Shown here piece after piece: positions 16,428 through 24,911 of a stretch of 64,000 nt of DNA. This stretch comes from Halieaceae bacterium UBA5044 (GTDB lineage: Bacteria; Pseudomonadota; Gammaproteobacteria; Pseudomonadales; Halieaceae). The notes below the pieces were generated by a model. The model saw only the letters and a program-made list of their open reading frames with translations, was not told where the DNA came from and ran no database searches. The stretch is taken from assembly GCA_002416125.1 (NCBI GenBank), contig DIBU01000001.1:310001-374000 (forward strand), read 5' to 3'. The stretch's first letter is position 1; each line of letters opens with the position of its first letter. The translations under genes were made by a program, and so were the position numbers.

Positions 16428-18619
16428 CCGTGGAGCCGGTGCAGCGTGACCTGGTGCTGGTGGGTGGCGGTCATGCACATGCGCTGGCGCTGCGAATGCT
16501 CGCCATGCGTCCGCTCGCCGGCCTGCGCATCACCCTGGTGTCCCCCTCCAGCCACACACCCTATTCGGGCATGTTGCCGGGGCTGATCGCGGGCCACTAC
16601 ACCTTCGACGAGACCCATATCGACCTCGCGCGGCTCTGCCAGTGGGCGGGAGCGCGCTTTATCGAGGCGGCGGTGACGGCTCTGGACCCGGCGGCGCGCC
16701 AGCTCGGCATTTCCGGGCGTCCCGTCCTGGGCTACGACGTGTTGAGTCTGGACATCGGCTCCCAGCCCGACCTCGACAGCGTGCCCGGCGCCCGGGAGCA
16801 TGCGACACCGGTCAAGCCGGTGGCGGACTTCTGGGCTCGCTGGCAGGCACTTGAAACCACGCTGCTGCGGCGAAGCGATGGGCGGGCAACGCACGTTGCC
16901 CTGGTGGGCGGTGGCGCCGGGAGCGTGGAGCTGGCCCTGGCCATGGCGCACCGCCTGCGTGACAGGACACCGCAGTTCAGCCTGTTTTGCGCGGCCGCCG
17001 ACATACTGCCCGGCTACAATCGCCACGCCCGGGCCGCGGCCCGGCGGGCACTGGCGGCGGCGGGCGTCCGCGTGCTGTGCGGCAGCCGGGTGAATCGCGT
17101 CACGGCGGCACAGCTGACACTGGAAAACGGCAGCACTGCGGCATTTGACGCGCTGTTCTGGTGTACCGGCGCGGCGGCGGCGCCCTGGGTCGGGGCCAGT
17201 GGCCTGCGCACCGTCGAGGGCGGTTTCCTCGCGGTGAGCGACACCCTGCAGTCGGTCGATGACCCCGCCGTTTTTGCCGCGGGAGATATCGCCACGCAGT
17301 TGCAACACCCGCGGCCCAAAGCCGGCGTGTATGCGGTCCGGCAGGCACCGGTGCTGGCCGCGAACCTGCGCAACGCGCTGCTGCAGCGTCCCCTGCGCCG
17401 CCACCGGCCACAGCGGCATTTTCTCTCCCTGCTGTCGTTGGGAACACAGCGTGCAGTGGCGGAACGCGGGCCGTTCGCGGCCACCGGTGATTGGGTCTGG
17501 CGCTGGAAGGACCGGATTGATCGACGGTTTATGGCGCAGTTTGTGTCCCTGCCCGAGCGTATGCCCGGCATCGTGGAGACGCTGCCCGAGGCGCGTGTCG
17601 CGGACCGTCAGCCACCCTGCGGCGGGTGCGGCGCGAAAGTGGCCGGCGACCGGCTCGCGGCGGCACTGGCGGAACTGCGCCAGCACTATCCGCAGCAGTG
17701 TCCGGACCATGAGGGTGCCGAAGACGCAGCACGGCTCACGGCGCCAGCGGGCGGTATGCAGCTGCAGAGTCTCGATATTCTGCGCAGCCTGGTGTCAGAC
17801 CCCTGGCTGATGGGGCGCATTGCCGCCAATCACGCGCTGTCGGACCTGTTCGCCAGCGGTGCACAGCCGACCGCAGCGCTCGCCGCCGTGACGCTACCCT
17901 TCAGTCAACCGGCCATCCAGCAGCGCGACCTGGTGCAGTTGCTGGCCGGCGCGCTGCAGGAGTTTGCGGCGGTGGGCTGCCGGTTATTGGGGGGGCACAG
18001 CCTGCAGGGTCCGGAGCTGGCGCTGGGTTTCGCGGTCAGCGGCGAGCCGATGGAGAGCGGGCGTCTTCTGCGCAAGCGCGGCCTGCGTCCGGGGGACCAG
18101 TTGATTCTGACCAAAGCACTGGGCACCGGCACCCTGTTTGCCGCGCACATGCAGCTGCACGCTGATGGCCGCGAGGTGCACAACGCCATCACCGGCATGT
18201 TGCAGAGCAACCAGGCGGCGGCACGCCTGGCGCTGGCCCATGGCGTCGGCGCGGCGACCGATGTCACCGGTTTTGGTGTGTGGGGGCATCTGCGGGAAAT
18301 GCTTCGGCCCGGGCAGGGTGCGGTACTGTCGCTGGCCGCCCTGCCGGCGCTGCCTGGTGCGCTTGCGCAGCTGGAGGCGGGGCGGCGCAGCACCATGCAT
18401 GAACCAAACGCACAGGGTGCGTTCCCCGGGCAGGTGGCTGGCCCGCGTTACGACCTGTTGTTCGATCCGCAGACCAGCGGCGGCCTGCTGCTGGGTGTGG
18501 CGCAGGAGGCTGCGCCGGCCCTGCTCGCAGCGCTGCGGGCAGCAGGCTATGCCGAGGCGGCAATCATCGGCGACATTGTCGACCGCGAAGGGCAGGGCGA
18601 CGCTATCGTCTGCCGCTGA
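16421..18619 (+). CDS. selD: Selenide, water dikinase fused to FAD-dependent oxidoreductase
   Basis: 732 residues, read from a TTG at 16421 overlapping the mnmH stop; a GTG at 16430 is an alternative. Residues ~1-380 are an NDH-2-like pyridine nucleotide-disulfide oxidoreductase (LVLVGGGHAHALALR near the start, AGDIATQ FAD motif). Residues ~395-732 are SelD: GGCGAKV places the catalytic pair at C403 and K406, and GATDVTGFGVWGHL and DPQTSGGLL follow. The catalytic residue is Cys, not Sec. SelD makes selenophosphate; the fused flavoprotein may reduce or deliver selenium. Confidence 0.92.
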   Translation: MLTVEPVQRDLVLVGGGHAHALALRMLAMRPLAGLRITLVSPSSHTPYSGMLPGLIAGHYTFDETHIDLARLCQWAGARFIEAAVTALDPAARQLGISGRPVLGYDVLSLDIGSQPDLDSVPGAREHATPVKPVADFWARWQALETTLLRRSDGRATHVALVGGGAGSVELALAMAHRLRDRTPQFSLFCAAADILPGYNRHARAAARRALAAAGVRVLCGSRVNRVTAAQLTLENGSTAAFDALFWCTGAAAAPWVGASGLRTVEGGFLAVSDTLQSVDDPAVFAAGDIATQLQHPRPKAGVYAVRQAPVLAANLRNALLQRPLRRHRPQRHFLSLLSLGTQRAVAERGPFAATGDWVWRWKDRIDRRFMAQFVSLPERMPGIVETLPEARVADRQPPCGGCGAKVAGDRLAAALAELRQHYPQQCPDHEGAEDAARLTAPAGGMQLQSLDILRSLVSDPWLMGRIAANHALSDLFASGAQPTAALAAVTLPFSQPAIQQRDLVQLLAGALQEFAAVGCRLLGGHSLQGPELALGFAVSGEPMESGRLLRKRGLRPGDQLILTKALGTGTLFAAHMQLHADGREVHNAITGMLQSNQAAARLALAHGVGAATDVTGFGVWGHLREMLRPGQGAVLSLAALPALPGALAQLEAGRRSTMHEPNAQGAFPGQVAGPRYDLLFDPQTSGGLLLGVAQEAAPALLAALRAAGYAEAAIIGDIVDREGQGDAIVCR

Positions 18620-20332
18620 TCAGCCACTGCTGCGTCGCTCCAGCCACTGCCAGAACAGCCCCTGCTGGCGATCCCGCCCGGTGAGCAGGTAGTCCAGGCG
18701 CTGATCGTTCTCCAACACCGCCTGCAGGCGCTGGGCCTCGCCGTCGCGGCCCGCCAGTAACAGCCGGTCGCCCATCTCCAGCGGTAGATCGTCGGGGGGG
18801 AACAGGATGTCCTCTTTCTGCTTGCGGATCATGACGACTTCCAGGTGCAGCCGTTCACGCCAGTTACTGGGATCTGCCAGCAGGTTGCCCACGGTAATAC
18901 GCTGGCCCGCGGTAAGTGCGCGCGCCAGGGCCGGTGAGCGACGGTTGCTGATGCGGCCCGAAGAGAACTCCGGTGGGTGGTCATTCTGGTGGCGCAGGAA
19001 GCGCGCCAGCGCATCGCGGCCGGTGTCGTTGTTGAGCTGCAGCAACTGCTGAATGAACGGTTCCACCAGTCCCGAGCTGATGCGGCTGAGAATGGTGCCG
19101 GCCACCACCATGCTGGGCTGGCCGAGGAAATCCGGCTCCGCGGCACGGAACAGCGCGTGACTGGAGAGTCCGTTTTCCAGCACCACGTGAAACAGGTCGG
19201 GGTTCAGTGCGCGCGCCGTGATGAGGATGGACAGGTTGTCGGCGTCGTCACTGGTGGAGGCGACAATGCCGACGGCGTCTTCCACGCCCGCCGCGCGGAG
19301 TTCCTCCGCCTGCGTGCCGCGGCCGGTCACCGAGCCGTGGGGGCAGCCGGCCTGCTCCGGATCGGGGTGGATGACGGTCACATCCATGCCGCGCTCACGC
19401 AGCAGCTGGTACACCGCGCGACCGACCCGGCCGTAGCCACAGACAATCCACTTGCCACGCGGGATGGGCGTGGATCGGGCCAGCCGTGCGCCGGGGCCGG
19501 AGTTGAGCCAGTGGTACAATCGGAACAGGTCGGGTTTATCGATCGCCAGCTCCAGGCGGCGTACATACTCCTCGACGGGATTCACCACACAGTCGGTGTT
19601 GAACGAACGCATGTTGTCGGCATCGTTGCGCGTGTCTGCACTGGCATACACCGCAACCTTGTGATTCAGCAATGTGGCACTGATGGCGATCTTCAGATTG
19701 ACGTGGCCCTCGCCGGTCACGGCGATGACACCCGTGCACCAGCGACTGCGCAGGCCGGCTTCAATCAGGTTGTCCGGCAGGTTGGCATTCATGCAGAAGG
19801 CGGTGACCGGCGCGAGAAACTCGACCACCTCCAGCGCTTCGACCTTTTCCTGGTTGTGCTCGACGACAATCACCTGATAGCCGCGATCGGTCAGGGCGCT
19901 GGTCAGCATGCGGCCCGTGTCGCCGTAACCGCAGACCAGGTAAAAAGGCTGGTTGAGATTGCGCACCTTCCAGGCAAGTCGTGCGCGACGCAGGGCGCGG
20001 GTGTAGGCCGGGTCCTGCAGCAGGGAAACGATGGAGCCGATGGAAAACAGCCAGGCGATCACCGTCAGGTAGATGCTGACCATGGTCCAGAGCCGCTGGC
20101 CTTCCGAGAATGGGTAGGGCACCTCACCAAACCCGATCGTGCTGCCGGTGTAGCTCACCACGTAAAAAGCCTGGAAGAAACTCATGCGCCAGGGATTGCC
20201 CTGGTCATCCACACCGGGGATTAGCGTAAACCCGACTGTGGCGATGGCATAGGCGGAAATGAGGATGACCAGCGGCATGCGCATGCGCCGCAGGAACAGG
20301 AATACCAGGGATTTATGCGCATGCCGGCTCAT
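18620..20332 (-). CDS. Potassium channel protein with two TrkA-N (RCK) domains
   Basis: 570 residues. Two N-terminal membrane helices flank a pore loop with the filter TIGFGEVPYP (an F variant of the T-V-G-Y-G motif). Two nucleotide-binding RCK/TrkA-N domains follow, each starting with a Gly-rich strand: FYLVCGYGDTGRML near residue 130 and WIVCGYGRVGRAVY near 300. A TrkA-C-like segment (LEMGDRLLLAGRDGEAQ) ends the protein. This is a Kch-like ligand-gated K+ channel in the inner membrane. It lies 6 bases after a DUF6394 gene. Confidence 0.85.
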   Translation of the reverse strand: MSRHAHKSLVFLFLRRMRMPLVILISAYAIATVGFTLIPGVDDQGNPWRMSFFQAFYVVSYTGSTIGFGEVPYPFSEGQRLWTMVSIYLTVIAWLFSIGSIVSLLQDPAYTRALRRARLAWKVRNLNQPFYLVCGYGDTGRMLTSALTDRGYQVIVVEHNQEKVEALEVVEFLAPVTAFCMNANLPDNLIEAGLRSRWCTGVIAVTGEGHVNLKIAISATLLNHKVAVYASADTRNDADNMRSFNTDCVVNPVEEYVRRLELAIDKPDLFRLYHWLNSGPGARLARSTPIPRGKWIVCGYGRVGRAVYQLLRERGMDVTVIHPDPEQAGCPHGSVTGRGTQAEELRAAGVEDAVGIVASTSDDADNLSILITARALNPDLFHVVLENGLSSHALFRAAEPDFLGQPSMVVAGTILSRISSGLVEPFIQQLLQLNNDTGRDALARFLRHQNDHPPEFSSGRISNRRSPALARALTAGQRITVGNLLADPSNWRERLHLEVVMIRKQKEDILFPPDDLPLEMGDRLLLAGRDGEAQRLQAVLENDQRLDYLLTGRDRQQGLFWQWLERRSSG

Positions 20333-20338
20333 GGCGGG

Positions 20339-20725
20339 TTATTTCCGGCTGAGCCCGGCCGTATCCAGTGTCAGCAGCACCAGGGACACCAGGTTGGCGA
20401 GCAGTGCGCCGCCGGACAGTGACACGATGGACGCCATCACGCGGGGTGTGAGGCCAACCTCCATGACATGCACCGCGACGGCCCAGACCACGGCGGCGGC
20501 CAGCAGGTGCAGGTTCACCACCAGGCTGGAGGCAAGCAGAATGGCGCCCATCTGCGAGCGCTCGCCGAACTTGAGCACCGTGGCAATCAGGCTGACGACC
20601 AGCGCGGCAAAGAGTTCGTACACATCGTGGTGTTGCGGGTTGTCGATGTCGCCAATGAAGAACCCGAAGTTGAGGGTTACCGCGAGCAGCACGAAAAACC
20701 CGAATACCACTTTACTCATGTTCAT
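20339..20725 (-). CDS. DUF6394 family membrane protein
   Basis: 128 residues, almost entirely hydrophobic, with about four predicted transmembrane helices (VVFGFFVLLAVTLNFGFFIG; LFAALVVSLIATVLKF; ILLASSLVVNLHLLAAAVVW; a C-terminal helix). I recognise it as DUF6394, a family of unknown function. It is 6 bases upstream of the K+ channel gene on the same strand, so a role as an accessory subunit or in membrane potential control is possible but unproven. Confidence 0.6.
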   Translation of the reverse strand: MNMSKVVFGFFVLLAVTLNFGFFIGDIDNPQHHDVYELFAALVVSLIATVLKFGERSQMGAILLASSLVVNLHLLAAAVVWAVAVHVMEVGLTPRVMASIVSLSGGALLANLVSLVLLTLDTAGLSRK

Positions 20726-20805
20726 AGCTGTTGCTTCCCCTGCCTTGGCCTGCCGCCATTATGCGCGACTGCGCGGCAGTTGCCAGCCCCGTGAGCGAAG
20801 CGTTG

Positions 20806-21609
20806 TCAGCTGCCGAGCAGGGCGCGCACCCGGTCGCGATAGCCGCGGCTGACCTTGATCCGGGCGCCGCTCTCGAGGTGCAGGAGGTACTCGCCGCTGT
20901 CGAGGCTCTCTGCGCCAGTGATCTCCAGGGCGTTGACGATGGTACTGCGGTGCACGCGCAGAAACTGCGCCGGGTCGAGCATGGACTCCAGCTCCTTCAT
21001 GGTAACGCGCATGATGTGCGTCTTGCCTGCGGCGTGGATGCACATGTAATCGCCGGCGGCATCGATCCAGGTGATGTCGGCGGTCCTGATGAAGTGAATG
21101 GCATTGCCATCGCGAACCGTCAGCTTTTCCGGCCAGCCCTGGCGCCCGGACTCCGCCATGGCCTCCACCGTCTGCGCATTGGCGCCGGTCATGCCCATCA
21201 CGAGGTTCATCAGCTTCGCCTTGTCCCTCGCTGACGCCCGCTGCGCGTTGAACTGGCGCGCGCGCTCCACGGCCTCTCCCAGCCGCTCTTCATCGATGGG
21301 CTTCAGTATGTAGTCGACGGCATGCACCTTGAAGGCGTCCACGGCATAGGTGTCATAGGCGGTGACAAACACCACCATCGGCAGGGTATCGGCCTGCAGC
21401 TCCGACAGCACCTGGAAACCGTCCATACCCGGCATCTGGATGTCGAGAAAGAGCAGGTCCGGCTCGTGTTCGGCGATCGCCTGCAGGGCCTGCCGGCCGT
21501 TGCTGCACTCCGCGACGATCTCGATGCCGGGAATCTGTTTCAGGCGCAGCGCCAGCCCGCGACGGGCGAGGTCTTCATCGTCGACAATGATGGTGGACAG
21601 GGCCTGCAT
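20806..21609 (-). CDS. LytTR family response regulator
   Basis: 267 residues from the ATG at 21609, which overlaps the kinase stop codon (TGATG). Receiver domain at the N-terminus with the acidic pair DDED and phospho-acceptor D56 in LLFLDIQMPGMDG; the conserved Lys is in YILKPIDEER. The C-terminal ~100 residues form a LytTR DNA-binding domain (LTVRDGNAIHFIRTADITWI ... FLRVHRSTIVN). Closest in layout to AlgR. Forms a two-component system with the preceding sensor gene. Confidence 0.9.
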   Translation of the reverse strand: MQALSTIIVDDEDLARRGLALRLKQIPGIEIVAECSNGRQALQAIAEHEPDLLFLDIQMPGMDGFQVLSELQADTLPMVVFVTAYDTYAVDAFKVHAVDYILKPIDEERLGEAVERARQFNAQRASARDKAKLMNLVMGMTGANAQTVEAMAESGRQGWPEKLTVRDGNAIHFIRTADITWIDAAGDYMCIHAAGKTHIMRVTMKELESMLDPAQFLRVHRSTIVNALEITGAESLDSGEYLLHLESGARIKVSRGYRDRVRALLGS

Positions 21610-22694
21610 CAACCGGCCTCCTTGTATTCCAGTGGTATGCGGATGGTGGTGGTGAGACCGTGGGGCTCGGTGGCGCCCAGCCGGAAGGACTGCTGCTCGC
21701 CGTACAGGGCGCTCAGCCGGTCGCGGATGTTGCCGAGCCCGACGCCGCCGCCCTTCGCGTTGCGGCCGACGCGCATATCCAGCCCGGGGCCGTCATCGGC
21801 CACCGTGAGCACCAGTTCGGTGTCCTCCAGCGTTGCACTGACGCCGATGCTACCGCCGTGCACTGCGGTGGCGATGGCGTACTTGATGGAGTTTTCTACC
21901 AGGGGTTGCAGCAGCAGGGAGGGCATCAACGCGTCGCGTGCCGGTGGCGCGAGGTCGAAATGCAGCTGCAGGCGCTCGCCGAACCGGACTTTCTCGATAT
22001 CCAGGTACAGGCGCAGGGCCTCGAACTCCTCGGCCACAGTCACCTTCTCCATGGGATCGTTTTCCAGCGAATAGCGCAGGAAGCGACTGAGTCGACCGAC
22101 CATGGTGTTGGCGAGCTGGGTCTCCTGCTCCAGTATCAGCGTGGAGATGGCGTTCAGCGTGTTGAACAGGAAGTGGGGGTTGAGCTGGTAGCGCAGCATT
22201 TTCAGCTGCGCCTGCTGGGCTGTGGACATCGCCGTGAGCAGGCGCTCTTTGTCTGCCTGAACCAGCAGGTAGTACTTGATGCCGAAGTACAGCACGCTCC
22301 ACACCAGCATCACCCAGAATGCAGATACCGTGCCTGAAAAATAGTTGTACCAGGCCATATCGGGCTTGCCCAGCTGCTCATCCGGAAACATCAGCTGAAA
22401 CAGGGTGGCGCGCAGGCCCATCCAGGCCAGGGCAGCGAGGTAGGAGCCGCCGAGCATGGCGAGCCCGCGCCAGGCCAGGTGTTGCTGCCAGGTGCGTCGG
22501 TACAGGTGGCGCAGCAGCAGCGTGAAGCCGATCCCGATCAGGCTGACCAGGGGCAGGTAGAACTCGTAGCCCTCGGGCGGTGTGCTCCACACCATGATGC
22601 CCAGGTAATAGGAAACCGCCCAGCCGCTCCAGCCGGCAGCCTGGAGCGCCCAGAACAGGATGGTCTTGTTGTGCAGAAGCTCCGACATGCGCAT
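21609..22694 (-). CDS. LytS/AlgZ-type sensor histidine kinase
   Basis: Start set at the ATG at 22694 (361 residues; the ATG two codons later also fits). Four or so membrane helices occupy the first 150 residues. The His_kinase domain carries the phosphorylatable His174 in YQLNPHFLFNTLNAIS, and the HATPase region has PLVENSIKYAI, VADDGPGLD and GVGLGNIRDRL. The NPHFLFN motif defines the LytS/AlgZ class, whose partners are LytTR regulators, as found immediately downstream. Confidence 0.9.
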   Translation of the reverse strand: MRMSELLHNKTILFWALQAAGWSGWAVSYYLGIMVWSTPPEGYEFYLPLVSLIGIGFTLLLRHLYRRTWQQHLAWRGLAMLGGSYLAALAWMGLRATLFQLMFPDEQLGKPDMAWYNYFSGTVSAFWVMLVWSVLYFGIKYYLLVQADKERLLTAMSTAQQAQLKMLRYQLNPHFLFNTLNAISTLILEQETQLANTMVGRLSRFLRYSLENDPMEKVTVAEEFEALRLYLDIEKVRFGERLQLHFDLAPPARDALMPSLLLQPLVENSIKYAIATAVHGGSIGVSATLEDTELVLTVADDGPGLDMRVGRNAKGGGVGLGNIRDRLSALYGEQQSFRLGATEPHGLTTTIRIPLEYKEAG

Positions 22695-22777
22695 GCCACC
22701 AGTATACGCCGGCCCCACCGGCGGCTTCACCCCGGTTCGTCGCAGCCCGGGTGCAATCCATCGCGCTGTGCGCTGGT

Positions 22778-23266
22778 TCAGTCCCCGCTCGCGGCGAACC
22801 TGCGCAATGCGTCACCGGTCAGGCGATAACCCGTCCACTCACTCTGGGGCCGCGCGCCGAAGGACTCGTAGAAACGGATGGCGGGTTCATTCCAGTCCAG
22901 CACATTCCACTCGAAGCGCCCGCAACCCTCATTGACCGCCACCTGCGCCAGATAGCGCAGCAGTGCCTTCCCCGCCCCCTTGCCGCGCTCGGCGGGGTTT
23001 ACATACAGGTCCTCCAGATACAGCCCGAGGCGCCCGAGCCAGGAGGAGAAGTTGTAGAAATACAGCGCAAACCCCAGGGCCCGGTCACCTTGCTCGCAGA
23101 TCACGCCGTAGACTTTCGGATGCTCGCAGAACAGCAGGGCTTCCAGCTGCGGTACAGTGGCTTCCACCTCCTCCAGCGCGCGCTCGTACAGGGCCAGATC
23201 GCGAATGAATTGCAGGATCAGCGGGCAGTCCTCACGGCGCGCTTCGCGAATGGTAAGCGTGTTCAT
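22778..23266 (-). CDS. GNAT family N-acetyltransferase (diamine acetyltransferase-like)
   Basis: 162 residues. The acetyl-CoA binding segment reads LEDLYVNPAERGKGAGKALL, followed by WNVLDWNEPAIRFYESFGA, which is strongly reminiscent of the SAT1/SAT2-type (spermidine/thialysine) acetyltransferases. Probable role: N-acetylation of a polyamine or a small amine. Its start codon shares one base with the stop of the upstream channel gene, so the two are coupled. Confidence 0.8.
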   Translation of the reverse strand: MNTLTIREARREDCPLILQFIRDLALYERALEEVEATVPQLEALLFCEHPKVYGVICEQGDRALGFALYFYNFSSWLGRLGLYLEDLYVNPAERGKGAGKALLRYLAQVAVNEGCGRFEWNVLDWNEPAIRFYESFGARPQSEWTGYRLTGDALRRFAASGD

Positions 23267-23694
23267 CAGGTGCCGCTCCAGCTGCGCTGCATTTCGTAGT
23301 AGAGGAAAGAGGCGGTCCAGGTGATCAGCACCAGGCCGGTCAGTGATTCGATGCCGATCAGGTAGCGCAGGTCACCCTCGGGAAAAATGTCGCCGAACCC
23401 CAGGGTGGTGAATACCGTGAACGAGAAATAGATGCAGTCCAGCAGTGAGCCGTCAAAAAATTCGCCGTGCAGTTCGCCCCACCCCGGCGTGTTGATCATC
23501 AGGTAGTAGGCAAGGCCGAACACCCACACCTCAATGGAATGGGCCACCATGGCGCCGGCGACACCGACCACAATCCGTGCGCGGTGCACGATGTTGAGGC
23601 GCGGCAGCAGGCGCGTCATCCAGTGCAGGAACTCGTAGTGGATCGCCACGGTGAGCATGACGATGAGCATGTTGATAGCGACCAGAGCGAACAA
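23266..23694 (-). CDS. Two-helix potassium channel family protein
   Basis: 142 residues. Start taken as TTG at 23694 since GGAG sits 8 bases before it; an ATG at 23670 is the alternative. Hydrophobic segments flank a pore loop FTVFTTLGFGDIFP, the Ion_trans_2 selectivity filter. No regulatory domain follows, so it is a small pore-only channel. It shares one base with the following GNAT gene. Confidence 0.75.
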   Translation of the reverse strand: MFALVAINMLIVMLTVAIHYEFLHWMTRLLPRLNIVHRARIVVGVAGAMVAHSIEVWVFGLAYYLMINTPGWGELHGEFFDGSLLDCIYFSFTVFTTLGFGDIFPEGDLRYLIGIESLTGLVLITWTASFLYYEMQRSWSGT

Positions 23695-23729
23695 ATGCGG
23701 TGCTCCACACGATTTGCGCCAGTTTAACG

Positions 23730-23764
23730 AAAAAAGCGCCGGAGCGCGCGAGGCACTCCGGCGC
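23730..23764 (-). terminator. Rho-independent terminator after the Rieske gene
   Basis: On the minus strand a 9-bp perfect stem (GCGCCGGAG / CTCCGGCGC, bases 23736-23744 and 23756-23764) with an 11-base loop is followed by six T residues (A run at 23730-23735 on the plus strand). It lies just past the stop of the KshA-like gene and should end the two-gene oxygenase operon. Confidence 0.85.
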
Positions 23765-23778
23765 CTGAATGGCGCTGG

Positions 23779-24870
23779 TTACTGCCGCTGGGCAGCCAGC
23801 ACTTCGTCCACTGTCGGACCGTCGATGGTTACATGCTCGCGCGCCTTCACCTGGTCGGGGCGAATATCGGCCACGTTGGTCATGAACTGGCTGTACCACT
23901 TACGCACCATGTGGATGGGGCCGTCGCCATCGCACATCAGGGGGTTGTCGATGATGCACTTGTTGTTCCAGATTGCCACATCCTGGTGGAAAGACTCGAT
24001 GTTCTTCTCCGTGTACTCATCCAGCATTCTCTGGTTTTCCTCGGGGCTCAGGCTCGGGTCCTTGCGCATCATCACCCCGAAATTGATGATGAAGTTGCCC
24101 ATGTCCACCGGTATGTGGCTGACCAGCAGGTGCACCGTCATCGGGTGGCCATCCATGCTGCCGGTCATCGTGGTGGTCATGTAGGCGGGGCCCTCGTAGG
24201 TGGCTACGCTGGTGATCAGGCCGCCGTCGCCTTCAGTCAAGATCTGGTGGCCGCCGACCATGTACTGTACGAACTTGTGGCCTTCCATGGTGTTGCGGAA
24301 GGACTTCACCGTTGAGTAGTGGATGGGACCGAAGTGGGCCATGTCTGCCATGTTGTCGACCAGCTCCCGGCCCAGTGTCTTGATCGGGATGGCGCGCATT
24401 TCCCAGTCGGTCCACTCACCGGAGTACCAGTCCGTCATCTCGGCGGGTTCCTGGCCGGGGATGGGGGCGTTGTTTTCCGGGTCCTGCCAGACCAGCACCA
24501 GACCGTTGCGTTCCAGCACAGGCCAGGATTTGATCACCGCCTTGTCCGGGATTTTCTTTGCGTAGGGAATGTCGTCACACACGCCGTCTGCGCCCCAGCT
24601 CCACAGGTGGAAGGGGCAGACCACGGAATTGCCACAGACCTTGCCGCCGCTGAGGTCGCCGCCCATGTGCGGGCAGTAGGCGTCGAGGATGTGCACGGCG
24701 CCGTCGTCTTCGCCGCGGTAGGCAACCAGCTTGGTGCCGAACACTTCCAGCATGCGCGGTGTGGTGGTAACGCTGGCCGCGTTGCCGATGACGTACCAGC
24801 CGCGGGCATAGCGCTCCGGGCGCGGTTCGGCCTTGATCACATAGGGTTCGATTTTTTGTTGAACAGTCAT
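23779..24870 (-). CDS. Rieske [2Fe-2S] oxygenase, KshA-like
   Basis: 363 residues from the ATG at 24870 (the open frame continues upstream into hsaA but only from this ATG is it protein-like). The Rieske ligands are C66/H68 and C85/H88 in AYCPHMGG and VVCPFHLW. The mononuclear iron site is in DNMADMAHFGPIHY, as in 3-ketosteroid 9-alpha-hydroxylase KshA. The N-terminal PRPERYARGWYVIG is also KshA-like. It would open the steroid B ring with a separate reductase (none here). Followed by a strong terminator. Confidence 0.8.
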   Translation of the reverse strand: MTVQQKIEPYVIKAEPRPERYARGWYVIGNAASVTTTPRMLEVFGTKLVAYRGEDDGAVHILDAYCPHMGGDLSGGKVCGNSVVCPFHLWSWGADGVCDDIPYAKKIPDKAVIKSWPVLERNGLVLVWQDPENNAPIPGQEPAEMTDWYSGEWTDWEMRAIPIKTLGRELVDNMADMAHFGPIHYSTVKSFRNTMEGHKFVQYMVGGHQILTEGDGGLITSVATYEGPAYMTTTMTGSMDGHPMTVHLLVSHIPVDMGNFIINFGVMMRKDPSLSPEENQRMLDEYTEKNIESFHQDVAIWNNKCIIDNPLMCDGDGPIHMVRKWYSQFMTNVADIRPDQVKAREHVTIDGPTVDEVLAAQRQ

Positions 24871-24911
24871 GGGTCTCTCCGGTGCAGTGCGCTGCTCGTT
24901 ATGGTGTTGTA

